DNA of 43,014 bases from Clostridiales bacterium (GCA_013824375.1 PNNR01000051.1:1-43014), one strand, 5' to 3'. Counted from the first letter of the stretch, positions 9,192-19,380 are shown. A program made the numbers and translations. Notes: a model not told the origin generated them from the letters alone.

Positions 9192-11024
9192 ATGGGCAAA
9201 ATTATCGGCATCGACCTCGGCACGACGAACTCTTGCGTCGCTTTCCTCGAAGGCGGCGAACCCGTCGTTATTCCCAACTCCGAAGGCATGCGCACCACGC
9301 CTTCCGTGGTAGCGTTTAAAGACGGCGAGCGCATGGTCGGCAACATCGCCAAGCGCCAGGCAATCACCAACCCCGACCGCACCATCGCGTCGATCAAGCG
9401 CGACATGGGCTCTTCCCGCAAGGTGCACATCGAGGGCAAAGATTACACCCCGCAGGAAATCTCCGCGATGATCCTACAAAAGCTTAAGACCGATGCGGAA
9501 GCATACCTCGGTGAAACCGTCACGCAGGCGGTCATCACTGTCCCGGCATACTTCACGGACAGCCAGCGGCAGGCGACCAAGGATGCAGGACGCATCGCAG
9601 GCCTTGAAGTGCTACGCATCATCAACGAGCCGACGGCGGCAGCACTCGCTTACGGCATGGATAAAGATAATAATCAGAAAATCCTGGTTTACGATCTCGG
9701 CGGCGGTACGTTTGACGTTTCGATCCTCGAGATCGGCGACGGTGTATTCCAGGTTCTCGCAACCGCGGGCAACAACCGCCTCGGCGGCGATGACTTTGAC
9801 CAATTGATCATGGACTATATCGCAGACGACTTCAAGAAGAACAACGGCATCGACCTAAGACAGGACAAGATGGCGCTTCAGCGCTTGAAGGAAGCTGCGG
9901 AAAAGGCGAAGATCGACCTTTCGGGCGTTGCACAGACCACGATTAATCTGCCGTTCATCACGATGGATAAGTCGGGGCCGAAGCACCTCGATATCACCAT
10001 AACGCGAGCGAAATTCAACGAGCTGATCAACGACTATGTAGAACAGACCAGAACCCTCGTGCAGAAGTGTATGAGTGATGCGAGCCTCTCCGCCTCTCAG
10101 GTGGATAAAGTAATCCTCGTCGGCGGTTCGTCCCGTATACCGGTTGTGCAGGAGATGGTCAAGAAGATCACCGGCAAAGACCCGTTCAAGGGCATCAACC
10201 CCGATGAATGCGTCGCCATCGGCGCGGCGATTCAGGGCGGCGTGCTCGGCGGCGAAGTCAAGGATATTTTGCTTCTGGACGTTACTCCGCTTTCTCTCGG
10301 CATCGAGACCGTCGGTGGTGTGTTTACCAAACTCATAGAGCGAAACACAACCATCCCCACGAAGAAGAGCCAGATTTTCTCTACCGCTGCGGACGGGCAG
10401 ACCAGCGTAGAAGTCCATGTGCTCCAGGGCGAACGCGGCATGGTGCAGGGCAACAAAACCCTCGGACGCTTCCAGCTCACCGGCATCGCGCCGGCGCCCC
10501 GCGGCGTGCCGCAGATCGAGGTCTCGTTTGACATCGACGCCAACGGCATCGTGCATGTTTCGGCAAAAGATCTCGGCACCGGCAACCAGCAGAACGTGAC
10601 CATCACCGCATCGACCAACCTCAACGAAGACGAGATCAAGCGCGCGGTCAATGATGCGGAGAAGTTCGCGGACGAAGACAAGAAGCGCAAGGAAGAGGTC
10701 GAGACGAGGAATCACGCCGACCAGCTGATCTATACCACCGAGCGCAGCCTCAAAGAGATGGGCGACAAGATCGACGCTTCCGGCAAGGAGCAGATCGAAA
10801 AATCGATCGCCGATCTGAAGAAAACCCTCGAAGGCGACGACATCGAGATGATCAAAACCGCGACTGAGAGCCTCACCGAAGTCAGCTACAGCGTGTTCGG
10901 CAAAGTTTACGAGCAGGCACAGCAGCAGGCGGGCGGTGCAGGCGATCAGGGCGGCTACACCGATCCGAACGCGGGCGGCGACAACGTTGTTGACGCGGAT
11001 TACGAAGTCGTTGACGACAAGTAA
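9192..11024 (+). CDS. dnaK: Molecular chaperone DnaK (Hsp70)
   Basis: [51 protein letters not shown]. Confidence 0.99.
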   Translation: MGKIIGIDLGTTNSCVAFLEGGEPVVIPNSEGMRTTPSVVAFKDGERMVGNIAKRQAITNPDRTIASIKRDMGSSRKVHIEGKDYTPQEISAMILQKLKTDAEAYLGETVTQAVITVPAYFTDSQRQATKDAGRIAGLEVLRIINEPTAAALAYGMDKDNNQKILVYDLGGGTFDVSILEIGDGVFQVLATAGNNRLGGDDFDQLIMDYIADDFKKNNGIDLRQDKMALQRLKEAAEKAKIDLSGVAQTTINLPFITMDKSGPKHLDITITRAKFNELINDYVEQTRTLVQKCMSDASLSASQVDKVILVGGSSRIPVVQEMVKKITGKDPFKGINPDECVAIGAAIQGGVLGGEVKDILLLDVTPLSLGIETVGGVFTKLIERNTTIPTKKSQIFSTAADGQTSVEVHVLQGERGMVQGNKTLGRFQLTGIAPAPRGVPQIEVSFDIDANGIVHVSAKDLGTGNQQNVTITASTNLNEDEIKRAVNDAEKFADEDKKRKEEVETRNHADQLIYTTERSLKEMGDKIDASGKEQIEKSIADLKKTLEGDDIEMIKTATESLTEVSYSVFGKVYEQAQQQAGGAGDQGGYTDPNAGGDNVVDADYEVVDDK

Positions 11025-11169
11025 TTGACGCTTAAACACAAATAAACAAATAGCATCAGGGAGGCGCAACAAAGGCTTGCGCCTCCTTGTCGGAATCATT
11101 CGCAAGCATTTGATTGGAAACGGGAGAGCGATGCGATATAATCGCTTTCTGACAGAGAGGTGACGGGCG

Positions 11170-12321
11170 TTGGCAGATAAACGCGATTATTACGAAATAT
11201 TGGGTGTGAGTAAAACCGCAACGGAGAGCGAAATAAAAAGCGCGTTCCGCAAGAAAGCGAAGGAGTGCCACCCCGACCTGCATCCCGGCGACAAAGCCAA
11301 GGAAGCGCAATTTAAAGAACTCAACGAAGCAGCGGAGATTCTCTCCGATGCGGACAAGCGCGCGAAATATGACCAGTTCGGTCATGCCGCGTTCGACCCC
11401 AGCATGGGTGGGCAGGATCCGTTCGCTGGCGGTGGGTTTGGTGGATTTGGTGATTTTGGCGATATACTGGGACAGATGTTCGGCGGCGGATTCGGCGGTT
11501 TTGGCGGCGGTCAATCACGCAATGGCCCCGTTTCCGGCGACGATCTGCGTTACAATTTGACAATATCGTTTGAAGAAGCGGCGTTTGGCGTAGAGAAAGA
11601 GATCACGATCCCGCGCGAAGAGACCTGCGCAACCTGCCACGGATCCGGCGCAAAGCCGGGTACCGAGCCGGTCACCTGCAAAACCTGCAGCGGAACGGGC
11701 CAGGTGCGCACACAGCAGAGCACGATTCTGGGTTCGTTCACTTCCACACGTCCCTGCACCAACTGTAAAGGCACGGGCAAAGTCATCGCCGATCCCTGCG
11801 CTGACTGCCGCGGTTCGGGACGAGTCCGCAAGAACCTGAAAAAGTCGGTCAAAATTCCCGCAGGCATCGACAACGGACAAAGCCTCTGCCTGCGCGGCTT
11901 GGGAAACGCGGGGCATCGCGGTGGACCCGCCGGCGACCTTTATGTTTCGATCAACGTGCGCCCGCACAGGCAGTTCACGCGGAAGGGCTTCGATCTCTAT
12001 CTAGAAATGCCGATTTCATACACCATAGCAGCACTCGGAGGCAGTCTGACAGTTCCGACGCTCAAAGAAAGCGTCAAGTACCAGATTCCCGCAGGAACGC
12101 AGACAGGCTCGACCTATCGCCTCAGAGAGCAGGGCGTTCAGCGGCTCAATGCGAGCGGCAAAGGCGACCTGTTGGTCACCGTAACCGTCGAGGTACCAAA
12201 GCACCTGACGGACGAGCAGAAGCGGATTCTGGAGCAATTCGCCGAGACGCTAGGTGAAGGCGTAGACTCGCGTGGAAGTAAAAAAGGCTTCAACCGAGCG
12301 AACGGTTCAAAAAAATACTAA
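11170..12321 (+). CDS. dnaJ: Chaperone DnaJ (TTG start)
   Basis: J-domain with HPD (CHPDLHPG), Gly/Phe region, four CxxCxGxG zinc repeats. Confidence 0.98.
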   Translation: MADKRDYYEILGVSKTATESEIKSAFRKKAKECHPDLHPGDKAKEAQFKELNEAAEILSDADKRAKYDQFGHAAFDPSMGGQDPFAGGGFGGFGDFGDILGQMFGGGFGGFGGGQSRNGPVSGDDLRYNLTISFEEAAFGVEKEITIPREETCATCHGSGAKPGTEPVTCKTCSGTGQVRTQQSTILGSFTSTRPCTNCKGTGKVIADPCADCRGSGRVRKNLKKSVKIPAGIDNGQSLCLRGLGNAGHRGGPAGDLYVSINVRPHRQFTRKGFDLYLEMPISYTIAALGGSLTVPTLKESVKYQIPAGTQTGSTYRLREQGVQRLNASGKGDLLVTVTVEVPKHLTDEQKRILEQFAETLGEGVDSRGSKKGFNRANGSKKY

Positions 12322-12333
12322 CGTACAAGGCGC

Positions 12334-12364
12334 CCTCCCGGATTATTTTCGGGAGGCTTTTTTA
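12334..12364 (+). terminator. Rho-independent terminator after dnaJ
   Basis: CCTCCCG-N9-CGGGAGG then CTTTTTTT. Confidence 0.88.
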
Positions 12365-12408
12365 TTGAAATACGCTTGATCCTATAGAAAAAAACTTGTA
12401 CATCCCTC

Positions 12409-12437
12409 TTGTTTTATGAATCGGGCAGATGTAATAT
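12409..12437 (+). promoter_or_regulatory. SigA-like promoter for the DUF485/symporter pair
   Basis: TTGTTT, 17-nt spacer, TAATAT. Confidence 0.45.
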
Positions 12438-12496
12438 TAGCACAATGCGAAGATCAACAGATCAGATTCATATGTTGAATATAGGAGGGGATTATC

Positions 12497-12808
12497 ATGC
12501 ATGGACCGTCGTCCGAGTGGAAAAAAGACAACGCAATTTCGCTCAAAGTGATCATCGGCAAATGGTTCTTTATACTCTATGCAATCGTTTATGCGGGATT
12601 CATCTTAATCAACGTTGCAAGCCCGAAGTTTATGAGTATTGACATCGGCAGCCTCAACATGGCTATCATCTATGGATTTGGACTGATTTTGTTCGCGATC
12701 CTGCTAGCGTTTGCCTATAACCATATCAGCACACACGCCGAGTCAGTGATGAATCAGGAACAGGAAGATGACATGAAGACGGAGAGAAAGGACGGAGACG
12801 AAGCATGA
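12497..12808 (+). CDS. DUF485-like small membrane protein (YjcH-type)
   Basis: 103 aa, two TM helices (WFFILYAIVYAGFILINV; MAIIYGFGLILFAILLAFAYN); RBS ATAGGAGGGG; overlaps the start of the SSS symporter. Confidence 0.78.
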   Translation: MHGPSSEWKKDNAISLKVIIGKWFFILYAIVYAGFILINVASPKFMSIDIGSLNMAIIYGFGLILFAILLAFAYNHISTHAESVMNQEQEDDMKTERKDGDEA

Positions 12809-14745
12809 ATTATCAGGCATCGCCTTGGGCAATCGTCATCTTTGCGATGATCGTTGCGGCCGTTCTCGGCATTTCGTTCCATTTCTCAAAGAAATCAAAA
12901 TCCGCTTCCAGCTACATGGCAGCGGGCGGACAGATTCACTGGTCGGTCAACGGCATCGCGTTTGCCGGCGACTACCTTTCCGCCGCTTCGTTTTTGGGCA
13001 TTTGCGGCATGATTGCGCTGTCCGGATATGACGGTTTTCTTTATTCGATCGGGTATCTGGCCGGATGGATTGTCGCCCTGTTCGTGATTGCGGAACCCAT
13101 GAAACGCATGGGGAAATATACGTTTACGGATGCCATCGATCAGAAGTTTCAATCGAAAGGCATTCAGTTCTGGGCAGCCATCAGCACGCTGCTGGTGTCC
13201 ATGTTTTATCTGATTCCGCAGATGGTCGGCGCGGGCGCACTCGTCACCCCGCTGCTCGGCCTGCCGTATTGGGTCGGCGTCGTGATGGTCGGCGTGATCG
13301 TTATCGTCATCGTCACGCTGGCGGGCATGACGTCCACCACCTATGTTCAGTTTTTAAAAGGCACCATGCTGATCGTTTTTTCGCTGGTGCTGGTTTTCCT
13401 CGTGATGTCGCGCGGTATCATGAAAGCCCCCGACCAGGGCGGCGAGAAACCGTATCATAAATTCATCACCCTGGAAGCGACGGATACGGCGGCAGGAAGC
13501 GTTAAAATCAAAGACACGACTTATACCGTCGTGAAGGATTTTCTCGACGGGAAAGGGCTGCACTTCGTAAAGCTGTCTAAAGATGGCGTCGAATCTGTCT
13601 GGAAGATCAACGACGAGACTAAACAGCTCACAGAAACGCAGGTTATCTCCGTGTCGAAGGACGGTACGACTCTTTATAACGGACTGCCGAAAGAAGCCGG
13701 CGCATTCTATTCTGTCGGCAACATGAGCGAAATTATCGAGGACGGCGTACCGGTAGAGAAGACCAAGACGCTGGATCCTTTCTCATTCATCGAGACCATT
13801 AAAAACGGTACTGTTATACGATGGGCAAAGACCATGGTATCCGACGAGACCGGGAAGATGACCATCTATCACCAGTTGCCGACTTCCGGCCGCGATGTCG
13901 TCAGCCCAGGGCTGAAATACAAGGTAGACGCATCCAAAGGCGCAACGACGATGCAGCGACTCGATTTTATTTCGCTGATGCTCGCGTTGTTTTGCGGTAC
14001 GGCAGCGCTTCCTCATATCCTAATCCGGTATTATACGGTGCCCAACGCAGCTTCGGCGAGAAAATCTACCATCGTCGCGATCGCCGTCATCGGGCTGTTC
14101 TATGTGCTCACACTGTATATGGGGCTGGGAGCGATGGTCAACGGGGTGATTGACCTGACGAACGACAACATGTCTGCGCCATTGCTTGCCAAGTCGTTCG
14201 GCATATTCATATTCGCCATCATTTCGGCGCTGGCGTTTGCAACGGTGCTCGGTACGGTCAGCGGTTTGATTATCGCCGCATCCGGTGCGGTCTCGCACGA
14301 TTTGATGGACCGTTACGCGGGCAGAAACATGAGCGACAAGACGAAGATCCGCGCCACGCGAATCGCCGCCATCGTAATCGGCGGGATTGCGATTCTCCTC
14401 GGACTTTTGTTTGAAGGCATGAATGTTTCCTATCTTGTGGGGTGGGCATTCGCGATTGCGGCTTCGGCGAATCTTCCGGCGATCATCATGATTCTGTTCT
14501 GGAAGAGGACGACAAAAGAAGGCGTTATCGCGGGAATCATTGTTGGCCTGATTCTCTCGCTGGGGCTGATCCTGCTCTCGCAGGAAACGTTTGACAACGT
14601 CTACAAGCTCGTCAACGTAAAAGCGCCCGTGCCGATTAATAATCCGGCGATCATCTCCGTTCCGCTGAGTTTCCTGTCACTTGTCTTTGTTTCTTTGTTC
14701 ACACAGAAGAAGAAACAGCCAAGTTTGGAAAAGACCAACGGTTAA
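12805..14745 (+). CDS. Sodium:solute symporter (ActP-like cation/acetate symporter) with a large central insertion
   Basis: 646 aa, about 13 TM; SSS motifs (WSVNGIAFAGDYLSAASFLG; ALFCGTAALPHILIRYYTVP; SGLIIAASGAVSHDL). Confidence 0.88.
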   Translation: MNYQASPWAIVIFAMIVAAVLGISFHFSKKSKSASSYMAAGGQIHWSVNGIAFAGDYLSAASFLGICGMIALSGYDGFLYSIGYLAGWIVALFVIAEPMKRMGKYTFTDAIDQKFQSKGIQFWAAISTLLVSMFYLIPQMVGAGALVTPLLGLPYWVGVVMVGVIVIVIVTLAGMTSTTYVQFLKGTMLIVFSLVLVFLVMSRGIMKAPDQGGEKPYHKFITLEATDTAAGSVKIKDTTYTVVKDFLDGKGLHFVKLSKDGVESVWKINDETKQLTETQVISVSKDGTTLYNGLPKEAGAFYSVGNMSEIIEDGVPVEKTKTLDPFSFIETIKNGTVIRWAKTMVSDETGKMTIYHQLPTSGRDVVSPGLKYKVDASKGATTMQRLDFISLMLALFCGTAALPHILIRYYTVPNAASARKSTIVAIAVIGLFYVLTLYMGLGAMVNGVIDLTNDNMSAPLLAKSFGIFIFAIISALAFATVLGTVSGLIIAASGAVSHDLMDRYAGRNMSDKTKIRATRIAAIVIGGIAILLGLLFEGMNVSYLVGWAFAIAASANLPAIIMILFWKRTTKEGVIAGIIVGLILSLGLILLSQETFDNVYKLVNVKAPVPINNPAIISVPLSFLSLVFVSLFTQKKKQPSLEKTNG

Positions 14746-14784
14746 TCACCGTAACCAAATAATCAATCTTTTCTAAATGTGAAA

Positions 14785-14818
14785 GGCCTCCTGTCGTTCA
14801 GCACGGCAGGAGGTCTTT
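14785..14818. terminator. Terminator between convergent symporter and flippase-like genes
   Basis: GGCCTCCTGTCG...CGGCAGGAGGTC followed by TTTG. Confidence 0.7.
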
Positions 14819-14839
14819 GTATAGACCGTATTGGATTGG

Positions 14840-15958
14840 CTATTCAGATTTTGCCATCATTTGTTTTATGCGCTGTCTTTTGTTTAGAACAAGATGCATC
14901 GCGAGCGAGACCACTCCGCTGAAAATCAGGATAAAATAGAAGCTCGCAACGCGAGAGAGCAGCATCGCCGGCACAATAAGCGCACTCTGAAACAGCACGC
15001 GGAAGATTTGAACAAATCCGCTTTCGCTCGCGCCCGCCGATCCTGGGATCGGGAGGAAGCAGATCGCGAGATACAGCACCGACTGCAGCGCGATGAAATC
15101 GATCATGCCAAACGCCGTGAGGTGGAACGCGCGATAAACGAAGTAGGGAATCACAAACTGCGCGCCAAGCAGCAGAACATAAGAGATCAGTTCGCCGATC
15201 AGGAGACATTTATGTGCGCGGAATACCTCCGCGCCTTTTTGATACAGCGCAATCTGGTCATTCACACGTTTTTCGATGCGCTCCGGATGCTTCACGATGC
15301 GAAGCTTGGTGAGCAGCGCGATCACCTTGTGTACGATTCTGCCCGCAAAGTCCTTGGAAAACATCGCAAACAGCAGAAACAGGATCAGCGCGATGTTGAT
15401 CAGCGAACCTAAGATAAACAGCCACAGAAACGCACCAAGGTTATCGAGAATCAACGCCGATCGGAAAGGAAGCAAAACTGCCGGAATCAATAGCACAACG
15501 ACCTGATGCGCCGCATTGACGAGCAATAACGAAAGGGAAGCGTAAGAGACCTCCACGCCGAAAGCAATCATGTAGTACAGCTGCATCGGCTGGCCCGCAA
15601 TTCCGGCGGGCGTGACAGACGTATAATACTGTCCGATAAAGCCGAAACCGAGGTTACGCAGCAGCGAGATGGGCTTGCCGTAGAGTACCCGCAGCGCAAG
15701 ATGCAGTGCTACGCCGAACATCAACGCGGCGAACAGAGCGGCGCCGAGCGACGCAAGCAGCCACCATGGATCGGACGACTGCACAGCCGACCAGAATTCG
15801 CCAAGCGTGATATCGCGGAAAATTACATAGAGTGTTACTGCGATCAACGCAAGCATGATCAAAGTGCTGACCATACGGAGGCGCTTGTTGTTCTTCGGGT
15901 TCTTACCCGTTTCGGGAGTTGCGCTCTGAGGCGCAGTTTTACTCATTATTTCATTCAT
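14840..15958 (-). CDS. YbhN/UPF0104 flippase-like membrane protein (lysylphosphatidylglycerol synthase TM region family)
   Basis: 372 aa polytopic; GFGFIGQYYTSVTPAGIAGQPMQLYYM and FLPIPGSAGASESGF are typical of the family. Confidence 0.88.
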   Translation of the reverse strand: MNEIMSKTAPQSATPETGKNPKNNKRLRMVSTLIMLALIAVTLYVIFRDITLGEFWSAVQSSDPWWLLASLGAALFAALMFGVALHLALRVLYGKPISLLRNLGFGFIGQYYTSVTPAGIAGQPMQLYYMIAFGVEVSYASLSLLLVNAAHQVVVLLIPAVLLPFRSALILDNLGAFLWLFILGSLINIALILFLLFAMFSKDFAGRIVHKVIALLTKLRIVKHPERIEKRVNDQIALYQKGAEVFRAHKCLLIGELISYVLLLGAQFVIPYFVYRAFHLTAFGMIDFIALQSVLYLAICFLPIPGSAGASESGFVQIFRVLFQSALIVPAMLLSRVASFYFILIFSGVVSLAMHLVLNKRQRIKQMMAKSE

Positions 15959-16111
15959 CGTTCAAATGATACTAAATATGGTAAACATTTGCCATCATAC
16001 ACACGGACGGAAACGTGAACTTATCATGAAGCACGATTGAATTTTGCTTGATCGGGCTAATGAGATGCAGACAATAGCGCGTTATGCTGGTAAACGGTCA
16101 AATACACATCA

Positions 16112-16136
16112 AACAAAAAGCGCCCTTGCGGGCGCA
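16112..16136 (-). terminator. Terminator of the YjbR/MTase minus-strand unit
   Basis: Minus strand: GCGCCC-GCAA-GGGCGC followed by TTTTTG. Confidence 0.78.
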
Positions 16137-16150
16137 TGGGATCGCGAGTC

Positions 16151-16510
16151 TTATATGGATCGAATTTCCGCCTGTGCTTTTTTGCTGAGCGTTGAGAGCG
16201 TGGTCTCATAAGCGTTGTCCAGCATCGCGCAGGCGACGTCGTCCGGTACGCTGCTATCCAGAAAGAGGGAACTCCAGTGATTCTTGTCCGTATAATAGCC
16301 CGGGATGATGTCGCCGGGATATTGCGCGCGGAGAATCTCGGAAAACGCAGGTTCAAGCTTGACCGTTAAAAGTGGTCTGCCGTCCTTGTATTCACCGAGC
16401 ATGGCGAATATCTTGCCGCCAATGAGAAGAACCGTCGCGTTCCAGGCGGGTTTAAACTCCTGTGTTTCTCCTTGTTTTTGCTGGCAATACGCGCTGATCC
16501 AATCTCTCAT
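16151..16510 (-). CDS. MmcQ/YjbR-family protein
   Basis: 119 aa; FKPAWNATVLLIGGKIFAMLGE...LTVKLEP...IIPGYYTDKNHWSSLFLD. Confidence 0.85.
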   Translation of the reverse strand: MRDWISAYCQQKQGETQEFKPAWNATVLLIGGKIFAMLGEYKDGRPLLTVKLEPAFSEILRAQYPGDIIPGYYTDKNHWSSLFLDSSVPDDVACAMLDNAYETTLSTLSKKAQAEIRSI

Positions 16511-16531
16511 GCTGATCTCCTGATGATGCGT

Positions 16532-17728
16532 TTATTCGTCAACTTCAAAAAACGCCGTGTGTCCAAGAGCGTCGGTGATTTGTAATACGGGTCGTTCGAT
16601 CGTGCCGATTGGGAGCGAAAGCGGCAGCATCGGCCGGCAGTCGGTGGAAACGGGTCGGAATTCGTCGCCTTTCACCGTACCTGCCGCGGCATAGACGATC
16701 GGATAGGCGGGAGAGAAGACGGCTTCGTCCAGCGCGAGCATTCTTCTGCCGCGTGTGGTCACGATCTTTGCCGAAACCTGTGCGGGTGTATCATCCGCGG
16801 GATAGCGCAGCACAAGCTCGCTTTCGCCTTCCAGTAAGGAATGTGCGCTTGCGGCCTTTAAAAGCCGCGCGCGGAGTGTGTACAGCGCGAGCGGAGAAGC
16901 GTCCAGCGCGAGGAACCGTCTGCCGAGCTTCATGGCGGCGGTCGCCGTCGTTCCGCTGCCGGAAAAGAGGTCGCAAACCAGATCGCCGGGCTTACTGGAG
17001 GCGAGAATCACGCGGTTTAACAGCGCTTCCGGCTTCTGCGTGGCGTAACCAAGACGCTCGGTATCTTTTTGCTGGAGGTGCTCGATGTCATCCCAAACGT
17101 CGCTGGGATAGACAGGGGTATCCTCATAGTACGTATAGATTTTACCTGCGGAACGAATTGTGAAACAGATACGCCCGCTTTCGTCGATAAAGCGCTTCAT
17201 GTGGTTGCGCTTTTCCGGCCCGCGCGGGTGACCGACCGCGTTGATATCGAAAAACACCTTCGCGCTCTTGCGGTAGAAGAGGATTGTGTCGTGCTTGCGC
17301 GGATAATATCGCGTTGCCCTGCCGCCGGATTTGTAGCACCAGACGATCTCGTTCATGAAGTTCGCGGCTCCGAAGATTTCGTCGAGCATCAGCCGCAGTT
17401 TCGCGCTCATGCGAAAATCGATGTGCAGATACAGCGAACCGGTGGGTGAGAGCAGATCGCGCGCGCCGGTGAGTATGCGTCGCATCCACAAAAGATATGC
17501 GCTTTCCTCCAAGTCGTCCGCGTAAGTCGGTAACGTGAGTTTGCTCTGCCCCGCGTTGAGCTTGCTGTGGAAGATGTCTCCCGTGCCGAAGGGCGGGTCG
17601 AGATAGATCACCTGCACGCGCTCGCGATAGGAAAGAAGAAGCGAATCAAGTGCTTCTTCCGCGCGCGATAGAATAAACTCGCCAGGGCCTCCGTTTGCGT
17701 GCCGCTCGCTGGTGCAGGTAATGCGCAT
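16532..17728 (-). CDS. Orphan beta-class DNA methyltransferase (adenine-N6 or cytosine-N4)
   Basis: Motif IV DPPFGTG precedes motif I DLFSGSGTTATAA; ATQKPEALLNRVILASSKPGD; no restriction gene adjacent. Confidence 0.9.
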   Translation of the reverse strand: MRITCTSERHANGGPGEFILSRAEEALDSLLLSYRERVQVIYLDPPFGTGDIFHSKLNAGQSKLTLPTYADDLEESAYLLWMRRILTGARDLLSPTGSLYLHIDFRMSAKLRLMLDEIFGAANFMNEIVWCYKSGGRATRYYPRKHDTILFYRKSAKVFFDINAVGHPRGPEKRNHMKRFIDESGRICFTIRSAGKIYTYYEDTPVYPSDVWDDIEHLQQKDTERLGYATQKPEALLNRVILASSKPGDLVCDLFSGSGTTATAAMKLGRRFLALDASPLALYTLRARLLKAASAHSLLEGESELVLRYPADDTPAQVSAKIVTTRGRRMLALDEAVFSPAYPIVYAAAGTVKGDEFRPVSTDCRPMLPLSLPIGTIERPVLQITDALGHTAFFEVDE

Positions 17729-17790
17729 GCGTATTTCCTCCCGCCGTCTGTTGAAACTGTTTGAGTAAGAAAAAAGCGGGATCCGGAATG

Positions 17791-18444
17791 TTATTCGCTC
17801 ATTCGGTTTCCCGCCGCGATGGCGACGTGTGCTTCCATATGTTCTTTTGCGGCCTGCGCATCCCGCCGTTCGATTGCCTGAAAGATGCTCAGGTGTTCGG
17901 CGAGCGAATTTGGCGCGCGGTCGGGCAGGGTCAGCGAGCTCTGTCTGGCTTTGCGGATGTTGTGGTGCAGCGAGGCAAGTATATGCCGAATCGTTCGGCT
18001 GCCGCTTGCTTCGTAAATCAGCTCGTGAAAACGAGTATCGAGCGCGACGAGGTGAGAGATGTCGTTCTTCGCGGTGTAGAACTCCATGAGCTCTACAACC
18101 TCACGCAGCTCTTTGAGCTGCTCGTCGGTGACGCGCTGCGCCGCCCAAAATGCAGCCTGCCCTTCCAAAAGATGACGGATGGTGGAAACGTCCTGCAAAT
18201 CTTCAATCGAAAAACCTTTTACCACGACACCGCGATTTGGGTGTGAGGTGACAAGATCCTCCAGTTCCAGCTGCTTGAGCGCTTCACGTACAGGCGTGCG
18301 GCTCACGCCGAGTTCCTCTGCAATCTTCATTTCGACCAGGCAATCGCCTGTCTGATAGCGGCCCTCGGCAATCGCGTTTCTTAAAAAACGGTACACTTTA
18401 TCGGATAGCGAGCCGTAGTCTTTATGTTCATATAATCCGTTCAT
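17791..18444 (-). CDS. GntR-family (FadR/FCD-type) transcriptional regulator
   Basis: wHTH GDCLVEMKIAEELGVSRTPVREALKQLELEDLV plus FCD-like helical domain (RFHELIYEASGSRTI, AAKEHMEAHV); start placed at ATG 18444 with GAAAGAGAG upstream (ORF track start 18564). Confidence 0.93.
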   Translation of the reverse strand: MNGLYEHKDYGSLSDKVYRFLRNAIAEGRYQTGDCLVEMKIAEELGVSRTPVREALKQLELEDLVTSHPNRGVVVKGFSIEDLQDVSTIRHLLEGQAAFWAAQRVTDEQLKELREVVELMEFYTAKNDISHLVALDTRFHELIYEASGSRTIRHILASLHHNIRKARQSSLTLPDRAPNSLAEHLSIFQAIERRDAQAAKEHMEAHVAIAAGNRMSE

Positions 18445-18553
18445 ATTTCTCTCTTTCGTGGCGCGAAATGCGCACGTATCACGATGGAAAACTGGAATTG
18501 TTGCTTTCAATTCTTGATGACAGTTTATCGTTTTTGATTTCAAAACACAAGTG

Positions 18554-18572
18554 TTTGTATACAAATATACAA
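18554..18572. promoter_or_regulatory. Overlapping palindromes upstream of the GntR gene, candidate operator
   Basis: TTTGTATACAAA (18554-18565) and TTGTATA-CAAA-TATACAA (18555-18572). Confidence 0.6.
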
Positions 18573-18821
18573 TGAAACAAAAGGTTTATCAGGATTTGCA
18601 GCAAAAGAGGCGCATGATTGAGAAAAAACAGAAACTTAACCTAAAGAGGTTGCTATTATGCAAATTTCTGCGTATACTTGCAAAGCGCACGCGCATTGAT
18701 ACGCGTCGCCCGGCTTGAAGTGCATGAAGTGTTTATGCCCTGATGCCTACAAGCGGACGAAAATGCCACTAATAAGCCGCAAAGCTTTCACGCGCGGGTA
18801 ACATGCTGGGTTCATTGTATA

Positions 18822-18850
18822 TTTACATAACTCTGTGCATGCGATATAAT
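18822..18850 (+). promoter_or_regulatory. SigA promoter for the asp23 gene
   Basis: TTTACA (18822-18827), 17-nt spacer, TATAAT (18845-18850). Confidence 0.75.
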
Positions 18851-18879
18851 TTTTGTTAATCAAGAATGGAGGTGTGCAT

Positions 18880-19380
18880 ATGTCTGAAGAGAAAAAGGCC
18901 AGCACCGAAGTTTCCAAAAACGAAGTCTCGAAGGTAGAAGCAGAGGGCGGGCGCATCATATTTGCGGACGAAGTCGTTGCAACAATTGCTTCCCTTGCGG
19001 TTTCCGATGTGGATGGCGTTTCCTCCTTAACCGGCGGAATGGTAGAGGGCATTTCTGAAATGCTTGGCAAAAAGAGCATGACAAAAGGCGTAAAAGTTGA
19101 GGTCGGCCAGGAAGAGGCCGCCATTGACGTTTCCGTCAACATCCGTTATGGATACAAAATCAAGGAAGTATGCCAAAAGATTCAAGCGGCTGTCAAGAGC
19201 GCAATTGAGAACATGACGGGTTTGCGCGTTGTGGAAATCAACGTGTTTGTCCAGAGCGTTGTGTTTGAAGCAGGCGAAGGCAGCACACGCGCGACAAAGC
19301 ATAAAGAGCAACCAAAACAAAAAGATGCGGTTACGGTCACGGCGGAAGCGGTAGAACCCGAGCCGCCGCGCGTAAAGTAA
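18880..19380 (+). CDS. Asp23/Gls24 family envelope stress protein
   Basis: GGRIIFADEVVATIASLAVSDVDGVSSLTGG...VSVNIRYGYKIKEVCQKIQAAVKSAIENMTGLRVVEINVFVQSV; RBS GGAGGTG. Confidence 0.93.
   Translation: MSEEKKASTEVSKNEVSKVEAEGGRIIFADEVVATIASLAVSDVDGVSSLTGGMVEGISEMLGKKSMTKGVKVEVGQEEAAIDVSVNIRYGYKIKEVCQKIQAAVKSAIENMTGLRVVEINVFVQSVVFEAGEGSTRATKHKEQPKQKDAVTVTAEAVEPEPPRVK

Noticed and set aside
9855-11105. 416-aa minus-strand ORF opposite dnaK/dnaJ leader
   Set aside because: Mirrors a highly conserved dnaK frame; composition artefact of codon bias in a moderately GC-rich genome. No RBS or recognisable domain.
12409-12642. 77-aa ORF overlapping the DUF485 gene
   Set aside because: The overlapping 12497 frame has a strong AGGAGGGG RBS and clear TM helices; the 12409 start lies within the promoter.
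13650-13665. Other TGTCGAA matches inside coding genes (for example symporter, thrC ~34435, YcxB-like ~40718)
   Set aside because: A 7-mer is expected by chance several times in 43 kb; positions are intragenic with no promoter context.
18565-18820. Possible small RNA or riboswitch in the GntR-asp23 gap
   Set aside because: No recognisable consensus, and the asp23 promoter (18822-18850) lies downstream, so most of the gap is outside the asp23 transcript.
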